Source: CAYRWR01 sp964428015
Lineage (GTDB): Bacteria; Spirochaetota; Brevinematia; Brevinematales; CAYRWR01
Assembly (NCBI GenBank): GCA_964428015.1
Contig: CAYRWR010000007.1
Span: 62,001 to 126,000 of the forward strand
Length of the DNA: 64,000 nt
Reading direction: 5' to 3'
Shown here: one piece after another, positions 50,992 to 58,889 of the stretch
How the letters are laid out: each line of letters starts with the position of its first letter
Position numbering within the stretch: position 1 is the stretch's first letter
Notes under the pieces: generated by a model
What the model saw: only the letters and a program-made list of their open reading frames with translations
Database searches by the model: none
What the model was told of the DNA's origin: nothing
Position numbers and translations under genes: made by a program

Positions 50992-51459
50992 TCACAGTTT
51001 GTTCAATATCATAATAGCGATAATCAGCCCGTAGATAGCAATACCTTCAGCCAGTCCTACAAATACAATGGCATTACCAAAAACTTTACGGTTTTCAGAG
51101 ACCGCGCCTACTGCTGCCGCGGCTGACATACCTACCGCGATAGCCGCACCCAGAGAGCCTAATCCGACAGCAATAGCTGCCGCAATATAACCTAGCCCTA
51201 CGGAGCCTTCCTGGGGCTGATGAATTTGTGCTTCCTGGCTATTGGTCTGGTGCTTTTCCTGGGCATGGAGGCGGTCAGGTGTAGCTAATACACCAGTCAC
51301 CAAAGCAGCTACTACAACCAAAGAAGTAACCAGACTGCCTTTAAATATATTGCGTGCTTTGCTGTCTGAAATTTTAGTATTTTCTGATCGCAGATAGAGA
51401 CCAAGCACGACCATACTGATGATGATAATTGCCGCTATGATAAAGATAACAGTATTCAC
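50992..51459 (-). CDS. atpK: V-type ATPase membrane ring subunit K (c)
   Basis: Ion-translocating ring subunit, 155 residues from a GTG start with GGAGG upstream. The C-terminal hairpin (about 88-153) has the ring pattern: a Gly/Ala-rich helix (AAAIAVGLGSLGAAIAVGMS), a loop, and FVGLAEGIAIYGLIIAIMI, where Glu138 is the ion-binding residue. No Gln is seen near the site, which weakly favours protons over sodium. The N-terminal half has two unrelated helices (5-22, 42-60) and a polar loop of about 25 residues in place of a second carboxylate-free hairpin. It leads the operon. Confidence 0.9.
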   Translation of the reverse strand: MNTVIFIIAAIIIISMVVLGLYLRSENTKISDSKARNIFKGSLVTSLVVVAALVTGVLATPDRLHAQEKHQTNSQEAQIHQPQEGSVGLGYIAAAIAVGLGSLGAAIAVGMSAAAAVGAVSENRKVFGNAIVFVGLAEGIAIYGLIIAIMILNKL

Positions 51460-51485
51460 CTGTTGCCTCCTGATTTTGTTAGCTT

Positions 51486-51513
51486 ATTATAGCCTATTTC
51501 CATAATTCCGCAA
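51486..51513 (-). promoter_or_regulatory. Promoter for the V-ATPase operon
   Basis: On the minus strand: TTGCGG (51513-51508), 16 bases, TATAAT (51491-51486), 27 bases before the atpK GTG. One promoter appears to serve the whole 11-gene set. Confidence 0.5.
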
Positions 51514-51580
51514 GAAAATACCAGTGCGAATGGTTGAAGTTTTCATTTGGCTGAGGTATACTTTTAAAATAGAGGTGTGT

Positions 51581-51946
51581 ATGAAAAAAGTCCTGGTCAT
51601 CGATGATGAATCCTTTATCATTTCATTGTTTAAAAGATTTTTAACTCATTTTGATGTCATTCTGGATACCTGTGAGACATCAGATGAGCTGGATTTACTC
51701 CTGGACGGCAAGGATGGCGAACATCAATTGTGCTTTCTGGACTATCATTTTAATGAAATGAGCGCCGGAGATATTATACACAAACTTAAAAAATGGTCAC
51801 CGGAGATGGAGTGCATCATCATGAGCGGTGATCCCGATAATTTTCTGGATATACCCCGATCTGAGGTATGCGGAACTCTAGCCAAGCCCTTTTCCCTGGA
51901 CCTGATAAAAGAAATCCTGGAAAAAAAGGGTATCCACAAGAAATGA
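51581..51946 (+). CDS. Single-domain response regulator (receiver only)
   Basis: 121 residues from the ATG at 51581, with GAGGT upstream. An upstream frame from 51524 would add a Trp/Phe-rich tail unlike receivers. The receiver signature is present: VLVIDDESFI with the acidic pair, LCFLDYHF with the phospho-acceptor Asp, CIIMSGDP with the Ser of the usual S/T switch, and LAKPFSLDLIKEIL with the conserved Lys. No output domain follows, as in CheY-like proteins. Its stop overlaps the trmJ start (ATGA), so the two are coupled. The sensor kinase is unknown. Confidence 0.85.
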   Translation: MKKVLVIDDESFIISLFKRFLTHFDVILDTCETSDELDLLLDGKDGEHQLCFLDYHFNEMSAGDIIHKLKKWSPEMECIIMSGDPDNFLDIPRSEVCGTLAKPFSLDLIKEILEKKGIHKK

Positions 51947-52635
51947 TACGCCTGGTCATAGTTGAACCGGAAGGCCCTGAGAACCTGGGAATGATAGCCC
52001 GTGCCATGGCCAATATGGGCTGCAGTCAACTGGCACTAGTGAATCCCCGTTGTGACCACTTATCCCTGCCCTCAAAAAAATACTCTCTTCATGCCTTTCC
52101 TCTACTGGAACAGGCCATCCTCTATCCCGATCTGAAGTCTGCCCTGGAAGGGAGCCGCATCTCGGTGGCCATTACCCGGCGCAGCGGAGACAAACGTCGT
52201 CTGGATCTGTATAGCCCGGATCTGGCTCCATACCTTGCCCCCTACTCTGATAGTACCGTCAGTCTGGTGTTTGGACGAGAGCAGACCGGATTAAGCAATG
52301 ATGAAATCTTCCTGTGCAATTTATCCTGTTCAATACCCAGTCATGACAGCTTTCCCAGTCTCAATCTGGCCCAGGCGGTAATGGTAATACTGTATGAACT
52401 CTTTCAGAATACAGAATCAACTCAATCCAGTCTGGCTTCGGAACAGGAGTTTGAAGCAATGCTGTCTTCCATTCAGCACTGCCTGGAATCCATGAACTAC
52501 TTCAAAAAAACCGATCCGGCAGGTTTGATGTATGTTCTGCAGAAAATCTTTCACCGGGCCCGGCTGGATCAGAAGGACAGCGTGGTGGTAAAAAACCTGT
52601 TTGAGAGAATAGAAGGGCATTTTCACCGCCGTTAA
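51943..52635 (+). CDS. trmJ: tRNA (cytidine/uridine-2'-O-)-methyltransferase TrmJ
   Basis: SPOUT-type enzyme that methylates the 2'-OH of nucleotide 32 in tRNAs. 230 residues from the ATG at 51943, which shares ATGA with the receiver stop. The N-terminal SpoU part has VIVEPEGPENLGMIARAMAN, ALVNPRC, SLVFGREQTGLSNDEIFLCN and SFPSLNLAQAVMVILYELF, which together are typical of TrmJ. The C-terminal 70 residues form the helical extension of the family. The gene before the Met tRNAs fits a tRNA-modification role only by position. Confidence 0.88.
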   Translation: MIRLVIVEPEGPENLGMIARAMANMGCSQLALVNPRCDHLSLPSKKYSLHAFPLLEQAILYPDLKSALEGSRISVAITRRSGDKRRLDLYSPDLAPYLAPYSDSTVSLVFGREQTGLSNDEIFLCNLSCSIPSHDSFPSLNLAQAVMVILYELFQNTESTQSSLASEQEFEAMLSSIQHCLESMNYFKKTDPAGLMYVLQKIFHRARLDQKDSVVVKNLFERIEGHFHRR

Positions 52636-52664
52636 ATCACTGACCATTCTTTTTAGCTATATCC

Positions 52665-52693
52665 TTGACAATCCTGAAAATATAGGCTAAACT
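52665..52693 (+). promoter_or_regulatory. Promoter for tRNA-fMet
   Basis: TTGACA (52665-52670), 17 bases, TAAACT (52688-52693), about 20 bases before the tRNA. Confidence 0.6.
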
Positions 52694-52713
52694 ATATGCC
52701 TGTTAAGAGTCGT

Positions 52714-52787
<74 letters not shown>

Positions 52788-52789
52788 AT

Positions 52790-52824
52790 AAGCGCCAGGA
52801 TTCATAAGTTTCCCGGCGCTTTTT
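52790..52824 (+). terminator. Terminator after tRNA-fMet
   Basis: Stem AAGCGCC / GGCGCTT with an interrupted loop, then four T. Confidence 0.6.
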
Positions 52825-52836
52825 CAAGAAATCCCT

Positions 52837-52909
52837 GGCGGGATAGCTCAGTAGGTAGAGCAGGTGAATCATAATCACTTGGTCGGGGGTTCGAGTCCCT
52901 CTCCCGCTA
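52837..52909 (+). tRNA. tRNA-Met elongator (CAT), possibly tRNA-Ile2
   Basis: Acceptor GGCGGGA / TCCCGCT with a G1-T72 wobble, D arm GCTCAGTAGGTAGAGC, anticodon arm GGTGA ATCATAA TCACT (CAT), T arm GGGGG TTCGAGT CCCTC. The acceptor stem resembles elongator Met (compare GGCGG...CCGCT in Bacillus). The anticodon arm (AGGTGA ... TCACTTGGTC) resembles Ile2, whose C34 is modified to lysidine. Met is preferred. CCA is not encoded. Confidence 0.85.
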
Positions 52910-52913
52910 CAGA

Positions 52914-52945
52914 AAACTCCCCTGTTTTTCAGGGGAGTTTTTTTA
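52914..52945 (+). terminator. Terminator after tRNA-Met
   Basis: Stem AAAACTCCCCTG / CAGGGGAGTTTT with loop TTTTT, followed by a T-run. It may also end the converging gene at 52997. Confidence 0.75.
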
Positions 52946-52996
52946 TGATTTGAGAAGACGGAGAATTTTTAAAAATATCTGTGTGGCCTGGTATAC

Positions 52997-53449
52997 CTAG
53001 CCGAATTTTTTCTTCATGAAACGGCGGTAGGGTTTGGCAAACCAGGGAATATTATCAAAGATGTCACCCCAAAGGTCATAATAATCTCTCTGTTCCGCTA
53101 TTCTGCCGTCCGGGCCCAGTTTTAAACGGGTACAGCCATAGATAGTGGAACTGGGGTACTTTTTAAAGATCATGGTCATTTCCCACTGCATAAAAATGAG
53201 CTCTCCCTGCTTGACCAGGGAAGGGATATTCATCTGGAGCTGCTGGCACCGTGAAGTAAGCCTGTCGCACAAGGCCTTGAACTCCTCTATACCGCTGATG
53301 CTCTGGATGGAATCCTTGAACAGGATATCGTCGGCGTAATAAGGAAAGATATGGGACCAGTCCGGTTTGCCGTCGGTATTGTAGGTCTTGGACCACAGGG
53401 CTTTTACCTGTTCCGCGTCCATTGCTGCTATGGAATATTTTGAACTCAT
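52997..53449 (-). CDS. SnoaL-like (NTF2-fold) protein
   Basis: 150 residues. The cone-shaped NTF2 fold is suggested by VKALWSKTYNTDGKPDWSHI, FPYYADDILFKDSIQSISG, then ELIFMQWEMTMIFKKYPS and GRIAEQRDYYDLWGDIFD. This order (helix, polar cavity with Asp, closing D-x-W) matches polyketide-cyclase-like SnoaL domains. No catalytic role can be assigned. It is a single gene next to the tRNA genes; no operon partner is evident. Confidence 0.7.
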   Translation of the reverse strand: MSSKYSIAAMDAEQVKALWSKTYNTDGKPDWSHIFPYYADDILFKDSIQSISGIEEFKALCDRLTSRCQQLQMNIPSLVKQGELIFMQWEMTMIFKKYPSSTIYGCTRLKLGPDGRIAEQRDYYDLWGDIFDNIPWFAKPYRRFMKKKFG

Positions 53450-53536
53450 ACTTCTACCCCACCATTTAAAATTATATTTATAAAGCGGTACTTAAATCTT
53501 TGTTACTTAAAATAATACTCGTATATTCCTTTTTTA

Positions 53537-54214
53537 TTATTGGTCTTTCATGGATTTAAAGTATTCATATACAGGTCTAAGCCGTGTAAACTGCTCCCGT
53601 ATATGTTCTGCTAACCCGGGACTGAAAACCAAATCGTCTATAGGGCGGGTCTCATGAAAATAAAACTCTTTAAACTGGCTCCATATCTGCCACTCTGAGG
53701 GGACTTCAGGGTCCATGGTCTTTTTGTAACTCTCTCCGCCCAGCTCAAAACCCCGGCCGGGATATACCCCCTGCAAAACTGTTCTAAACTCATCCGGATT
53801 GTTTTTTATACGGGTACGAAAAGCCTGCATAAAATCGGAACTGAGGCCATGCATACCCACCCCGCCACCGTAGGACTCCGGCTGCAATCCCCAGAAAAAT
53901 CCCAGTTTGTCCCGGTCTTCTCTGCCGGAGGCATAAAATTTGATCCACATATGGTCATTGTAGATTGTCTTGTCCCGGGAAAAGCGCAGGTCTCGGTTGA
54001 TCCGGCCTATATTCCTGCCGATCCGGGGGCTGATCTCCATACCCGGGTCCAGGCTATGCATCCAAGGGGTCAATTCCTCCACTAAAGCCTTGAGCTGGGG
54101 AATAAGGACCTGGTCATACACTTCACGATGGGAATGAAACCAGGCAGTGTCATTTCTGAGATGATTCTCCGCAATGAATCTCAGGCAATCCTGTGTAAAC
54201 CCGGTAAAGGCCAT
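53537..54214 (-). CDS. DUF2461 family protein
   Basis: 225 residues that follow the DUF2461 pattern: GFTQDCLRFIAENHLRNDTAWFHSHREVYDQVL, then GRINRDLRFSRDKTIYNDHMWIKF and SYGGGVGMHGL. The RDxRFSxDKxPYK-like block is the most telling. Proteins of this family are widespread and of unknown function, probably cytoplasmic. AGGAG precedes the ATG. Around it stand small genes on the same strand; operon membership with 54245-54658 is likely but not proven. Confidence 0.85.
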   Translation of the reverse strand: MAFTGFTQDCLRFIAENHLRNDTAWFHSHREVYDQVLIPQLKALVEELTPWMHSLDPGMEISPRIGRNIGRINRDLRFSRDKTIYNDHMWIKFYASGREDRDKLGFFWGLQPESYGGGVGMHGLSSDFMQAFRTRIKNNPDEFRTVLQGVYPGRGFELGGESYKKTMDPEVPSEWQIWSQFKEFYFHETRPIDDLVFSPGLAEHIREQFTRLRPVYEYFKSMKDQ

Positions 54215-54244
54215 TGTGACTCCTATATAGATTGTAGGTTTAAA

Positions 54245-54658
54245 TTAATCAATACTTCCCTGCCTGTCAATTTTTTTTGCGGGGCGATACATTGCCCTGT
54301 CCAGAATATAAAACAGGGCCATGCCCAGGGTATAGGCCAGCAGATCCAAAGGGTCAAAAGTGGAACCCAGGATGATGCGTACCACAGGATGGGCCGACCA
54401 GCCCCCTCTCTCTCCCAGATGAAGCAGCTGAATCAACTCTATCCCCCAGGCCAGGCCCAGTACTGAGAAGCTGAGTATCAGACGGGGAAAATCATAGAGC
54501 GCCCGTAAAAAATTGTAGATCAGGCCCATCACCAGGATATCGCCCATAAAACCCCGCACCAAGGGACTGGCTCCCCATAGCACTACTATCAGTACACAGA
54601 GAATGAAGAGTGACGCAGAAACTGCCAGGTAAATGGCTGCCGGATATTTTTTTGGCAC
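54245..54658 (-). CDS. DUF2809-type small membrane protein
   Basis: 137 residues from a GTG. Four membrane helices: AIYLAVSASLFILCVLIVVL, GDILVMGLIYNFLRALY, LSFSVLGLAWGIELIQLL and LGSTFDPLDLLAYTLGMALFYIL. The motifs GIELIQLL and GSTFDPLDLLAY match the DUF2809 family of unknown function, with some VanZ-like flavour. It lies upstream of the DUF2461 gene on the same strand with a gap of about 30 bp, so the two may be co-transcribed. Confidence 0.78.
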   Translation of the reverse strand: MPKKYPAAIYLAVSASLFILCVLIVVLWGASPLVRGFMGDILVMGLIYNFLRALYDFPRLILSFSVLGLAWGIELIQLLHLGERGGWSAHPVVRIILGSTFDPLDLLAYTLGMALFYILDRAMYRPAKKIDRQGSID

Positions 54659-54965
54659 TGTCGCTCCCGGGCTATAGAGGAAAAATATTATAAATCAGGT
54701 TTACGGGGAGAGCAAATATGTTGAAAAAAGAGAGTCCCCTTTGCAGAAAACGGCATTCCCGATACACCGGGTACATAGGCATGAATCAAAACCAGGCAAA
54801 ATACTGAATCATATCTCCTGTGCCGGGTAAAACCGCACAGGGGGCCCGCCTGTGGGAGACCTGGCACGGCCTGGGGGCCGGTCCACCTCCAATTCAGAAC
54901 GGGAATCAGGCCGAAATCAGCAGTGCCGTACTGTCAGGTGCTGCTCCTCTAATAAGACCACCGCT
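54659..54965. other. Non-coding stretch upstream of the DUF2809 gene
   Basis: No gene-like frame. The segment 54830-54905 is GC-rich and self-complementary (for example GTGCCGGGT and ACCTGGCACGG; GGGGGCCCGCC). No known RNA family is recognised. Confidence 0.4.
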
Positions 54966-55008
54966 AATAAAAATCCGGGCCCTGTTTTACCTGGAACAGG
55001 ACCCGGAT
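54966..55008 (-). terminator. Terminator of creD
   Basis: On the minus strand: ATCCGGGTCCTGTT, loop CCAGGTAA, AACAGGGCCCGGAT, then TTTTTAT. The stem is long with one mismatch, just past the creD stop. Confidence 0.8.
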
Positions 55009-55029
55009 AGGAAAGAGGATTGAGGAAGA

Positions 55030-56352
55030 TTATTCTTTGGGAAGGGTCTTGCTCTTTATCTGGAACCAGTCAACCCGGCGGGTCAGTATCATGACCACTG
55101 CCAGGACGATAAACACGCCGATAGAGCCAATCAAAAGGGCATAATCCACACTGGACAGCATAATGTACATCAGGATATACAAGACGATCTGAACCGGGAG
55201 ATAGATGAGGGCTTTTTTGATATCTTTGAGGACAGCCTCCAGGTAATAAAACAGCAAGCCGGTAACGGCCAGAGCGGAGATGATATAGGCTCCCAGATAA
55301 CCTATCTGTTCTGAGAAGGACAGCAGGAGCAGATAAAATACCACATTGGTCAGACCTACCAGAAGGTATTGAACCACATGCACCCGGAGTCCGGTCAGAG
55401 CCTCCATCAGAAAAATCATGACAAAAGGCAGCAGTATAAATAAGAACCCGTACTTGAGGCTGCGGCTCACGGTCTGGTACAGATCTACGGGCGTGACCAT
55501 ATCCACACCGTAACTCAAGGTGCTGATCCGGTCATTGTAAACTGATTCATGTCCCAGCCAGGCCTTGGGGAAGGAGCGGTCCAGGCTGAGCAGCTCCCAC
55601 TCGGCTTTAAAACCCTTATCAGTAATTTCCCGGCTGGCAGGGAGAGTATAACCGGAAAAACCGGGGTCAGGCCAGTCGCTGGTCACTATGGTGCGGGATT
55701 TGTCCGCTGCAGGCAGAAAAGCCAGGGTCTGACTACCCTTCAGGTCCATTTTTATGTGAAGGGAATTGACATTCTGGAGATTGACCGGGGCACTCAGCTG
55801 GGTAAAATAAAAACCAGGACCTTCTGAAACCGGTTTAAACTCCAGTGTTTTGTCATTCCAGGTCAGCTCAGGCAGAGAAGCCAGTCCTTTGCCATCCTGC
55901 AACTCCATTACCAGGGAAGCATGGGCCCAATCCACCTGTACTACATCAGCACTAAGCAGGTTCTGAATATCAGGGCGTTTAAAACTGCCCTGAATATCCA
56001 CTAAAGCGCGGTACAGGGGTACCTGATAAATGGCCCGATGCCGCATTTCAGCTTTGAGGTCCGCCTGGATATTGAGTTCATCCGGGTTGATCCAGACTTT
56101 CTCCCACACCAGTTTACCTTTGGGATTTTGAGTGTAGTCCTTGTAAAGAACCGGTATGGAAAGGAACACCACTCCTAAATGCTGTTCCCCTCCCCAGGAG
56201 CGGGTGACTTCCGAAACAACCTGGTTTTTGTAGGACTTTCGCTCCGATACCAATGATTCAATCTGCAGAAGAGGAATGAGAAACAGCAGAACCAGTACAA
56301 TAATCAGAGCAATCTTCATACCTGTGGAATTTTTCACATTATTGAGATCCAT
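55030..56352 (-). CDS. creD: Inner-membrane protein CreD
   Basis: 440 residues. The N-terminal helix (GMKIALIIVLVLLFLIPLLQI) is followed by a large periplasmic domain (SWGGEQHLGVVFLSIPVLYK-like opening, the family R-x-x-V-x-E-V-x-x-x-W-G) and then five or six helices (LFILLPFVMIFLMEALTGLR, YLLVGLTNVVFYLLLLSFSE, etc.). In Enterobacteria and Pseudomonas CreD is a target of the CreBC two-component system and helps envelope integrity. No CreBC genes are in the window. AGGAGG lies before the ATG. Confidence 0.88.
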   Translation of the reverse strand: MDLNNVKNSTGMKIALIIVLVLLFLIPLLQIESLVSERKSYKNQVVSEVTRSWGGEQHLGVVFLSIPVLYKDYTQNPKGKLVWEKVWINPDELNIQADLKAEMRHRAIYQVPLYRALVDIQGSFKRPDIQNLLSADVVQVDWAHASLVMELQDGKGLASLPELTWNDKTLEFKPVSEGPGFYFTQLSAPVNLQNVNSLHIKMDLKGSQTLAFLPAADKSRTIVTSDWPDPGFSGYTLPASREITDKGFKAEWELLSLDRSFPKAWLGHESVYNDRISTLSYGVDMVTPVDLYQTVSRSLKYGFLFILLPFVMIFLMEALTGLRVHVVQYLLVGLTNVVFYLLLLSFSEQIGYLGAYIISALAVTGLLFYYLEAVLKDIKKALIYLPVQIVLYILMYIMLSSVDYALLIGSIGVFIVLAVVMILTRRVDWFQIKSKTLPKE

Positions 56353-56553
56353 AGATCCTCCTGTTTTATTCTGAGAGTGTGAGTAGCAAAACCCTGATCT
56401 GGTTTGAAACTTTTCAGTTTTAGTTTAAAGAATATACCATACAAGTAGAAAAATGTTATCTTTTTCCAGTGTTTTTTTATAGCATTGCTTGTAAAAATAA
56501 TCAGTCCATGTTAGTCTTTTAGTAAAGTGGATATTTTAATTTGGGGGGTTACT

Positions 56554-58884
56554 ATGCTGAAATTAAAGAATAAATTTTTAGTTTTGACACTGATTATTAT
56601 TGCAGGCATGGCTCAGGCTGAGACCTATGTCAAGCCTTTGGGATTGCAGGATGACAATCCACAGAAGATGAACAATATTCCCCGGGCGGTACCTGCCTTT
56701 GGGGCCAGCGGCAATGACACCCTGCCCTCTGCGGTAGACCTGTCGCCTAATTTCCCATCGGTGGGATATCAGGGTATGCAGAGCAGTTGTGTAGCCTGGA
56801 GTGTAGCCTACGCGGTCAAGTCCTATCAGGAAAAGATCGAACACGGCTGGACTTTTGACGAATCCACCACTTTCAGCCCCGCGTATATATACAATCAGAT
56901 CAACGGTGGACAGGACCGCGGCTCGGTGATCAGTGAAGCCATGCAGCTGGTCATAGACCAGGGTGTTGCTACCCTCAAAACCATGCCCTATGACGCCAAG
57001 GACTACTGGTCCAAGCCCAGTACCAAGGCTAAATCTGAAGCTGCTCAGTACAAGGGGCTGAAATACTCCCGGATAGACTATTCCGACGTAAAAGCTGTTA
57101 AAAGCTATCTGGCCCAGGGAGTGCCGGTAGTCTTCGGAGTCAGTGTGGATGACGCCTTTTACCAGCTGAGTAAAGATAACTATGTCTACAAAGCCACCGG
57201 AGGCCGCAGTTACGGCGGTCATGCCATGACTCTGGTAGGATATGATGACAGTAAATACGGTGGAGCTTTTAAACTGATCAACTCCTGGGGTACCTATTGG
57301 GGACTCAATGGCTTTGCCTGGATACCCTATGATATGTGGGTCAATATGAAGCCCTGGGCCCTGGTGATGTATGATCAGCAGACCACCAAAAAAGAAGAAA
57401 CTATTACCCCTACCGTGCCTTCCGGGTTTACCGCTTCCCAGGGCGATTATGCGGACCGGATCATTCTATCCTGGAATGCCAGTGATTACGCGCAAAGCTA
57501 CTTTATTTACCGCTGGGGCAGCAGCAGCACCACCTGGGAACAGCTTAAAGTTGTCGAGGATACTACCTATACCGATACTGATGTAAAGCCCGGACAGACC
57601 TACTCTTACTATGTCCAGGCTGCCAACCTGGATAAAAAAAGCCGTCCCAGCGCGGAAATCCAGGGAAGCACCAAGGGTAAAGAACCGGAAGTGGTCAAAA
57701 ATATCCCGGAAGCCCCCTCCAGCATTGATCTAAGCCAGCAGAAATATACAGATAGAATGGATATTTCCTGGAAGAAAGTCAGCGGTTCTACCGATTATGC
57801 CCTCTATTACTGGGTGGACGGCCTCAGCGAATGGAAATTCCTGGGCTCATTCAAAGATACCAGTTATGTTCACAAGGGTTTGCAGCCCGGTACTCTGTAT
57901 TACTATATCGTCTTCTCCCATAATGACAACGGTTACAGCGGCCCTTCGGAAATTGTAAGCGCCTCTACTAAAGAAAATGTGGTGGTAAAAGAAAAACCCG
58001 GTAAAGTAGAAAGCCTTTCCGCTAGTCAGGGGGATTATGGTGACAAAATCGTATTGACCTGGAGCAAAGGTAACTACGCCGAGGAATATCAGGTCTACCG
58101 CTGGAGTGATTCCCGTGCCCAGTGGATGAAAATGGACAAAGTGAAAGACACTACCTATGAAGATACCCGCATCAATGCCAATACCCTGTACTATTATACA
58201 GTGGTCAGTATCAACAGCCTGGGCAGCAGCCAGGGTGTCAATCCCGCCCCCGGATTTGCCCGAGGAGAGCTTCGTCCCAGAGCGGCTATGGTACAGACCT
58301 ACTCTACACTATTTGCCAGCCAGGGTATATTCACCAGTTTTGTTCTGCTCCAGTTTGATAAAATTCCCGACGCGGAAAAATATGTGGTGTACCGCCGGTC
58401 TCAGAAAGACCCCCGCTGGGTAATGCTGGAAGAAGTGACTCCGGAACGGAAAAAAGAAATGGCTAAATTCCTGGCCGGAACCGTAGACACTAAAAAAGCG
58501 GAATATTACATAGATAAAACCACAGAAAAAGAAATAATATATCAGTACAAAGTGGCACCTTTTGACCTGAACGGTACTGACATTGTCAGCCCCAGTGCTG
58601 TAGGCTGGATGAAAGGCTACATTTATACCGATCCTCCTGTTACACCCACAGAATTGCGTGAAGACCGCTTTACTGCCGGACAGATCACCCTGGGATGGAA
58701 GCCGTCTGAACACGCCCAGGGCTACTATATCTTCCGTTGGGATAAAGCTAAAAAGGAATATGAAAAAATCGATTATACCACCCGTACTGTGACTATTATC
58801 AAAGGGCCAGGTGCCGATAAAGAACGTTACGCCGTTGCTGCCTACAATTGGGCTGGTGTTTCAGAAAAGTTAGAAGAAAAGTAG
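56554..58884 (+). CDS. Secreted papain-like protease with five FnIII-like repeats
   Basis: 776 residues from the ATG at 56554, with a GGGGGG upstream. An earlier frame from 56527 would extend the signal peptide. The signal peptide (1-22) ends AQA-ET. The C1 peptidase domain (about 55-270) has the catalytic Cys79 in QGMQSSCVAWS, His223 in YGGHAMTLVGYDD and Asn243 in KLINSWGTYWGLNGFAWIPY, so it should be active. Five fibronectin-type-III-like repeats follow to the end, several opening with a shared ASQGDY motif (FTASQGDYADRIILSW, LSASQGDYGDKIVLTW). Such repeats often bind surface polymers. The next gene starts five bases after the stop. Confidence 0.88.
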   Translation: MLKLKNKFLVLTLIIIAGMAQAETYVKPLGLQDDNPQKMNNIPRAVPAFGASGNDTLPSAVDLSPNFPSVGYQGMQSSCVAWSVAYAVKSYQEKIEHGWTFDESTTFSPAYIYNQINGGQDRGSVISEAMQLVIDQGVATLKTMPYDAKDYWSKPSTKAKSEAAQYKGLKYSRIDYSDVKAVKSYLAQGVPVVFGVSVDDAFYQLSKDNYVYKATGGRSYGGHAMTLVGYDDSKYGGAFKLINSWGTYWGLNGFAWIPYDMWVNMKPWALVMYDQQTTKKEETITPTVPSGFTASQGDYADRIILSWNASDYAQSYFIYRWGSSSTTWEQLKVVEDTTYTDTDVKPGQTYSYYVQAANLDKKSRPSAEIQGSTKGKEPEVVKNIPEAPSSIDLSQQKYTDRMDISWKKVSGSTDYALYYWVDGLSEWKFLGSFKDTSYVHKGLQPGTLYYYIVFSHNDNGYSGPSEIVSASTKENVVVKEKPGKVESLSASQGDYGDKIVLTWSKGNYAEEYQVYRWSDSRAQWMKMDKVKDTTYEDTRINANTLYYYTVVSINSLGSSQGVNPAPGFARGELRPRAAMVQTYSTLFASQGIFTSFVLLQFDKIPDAEKYVVYRRSQKDPRWVMLEEVTPERKKEMAKFLAGTVDTKKAEYYIDKTTEKEIIYQYKVAPFDLNGTDIVSPSAVGWMKGYIYTDPPVTPTELREDRFTAGQITLGWKPSEHAQGYYIFRWDKAKKEYEKIDYTTRTVTIIKGPGADKERYAVAAYNWAGVSEKLEEK

Positions 58885-58889
58885 TCATT

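Noticed and set aside
54659..54965. SRP RNA or 6S RNA in the GC-rich spacer
   Set aside because: The conserved SRP core (GGTCAGG, GGAAGGAAGCAG type) and a 6S-like long bubble are absent.
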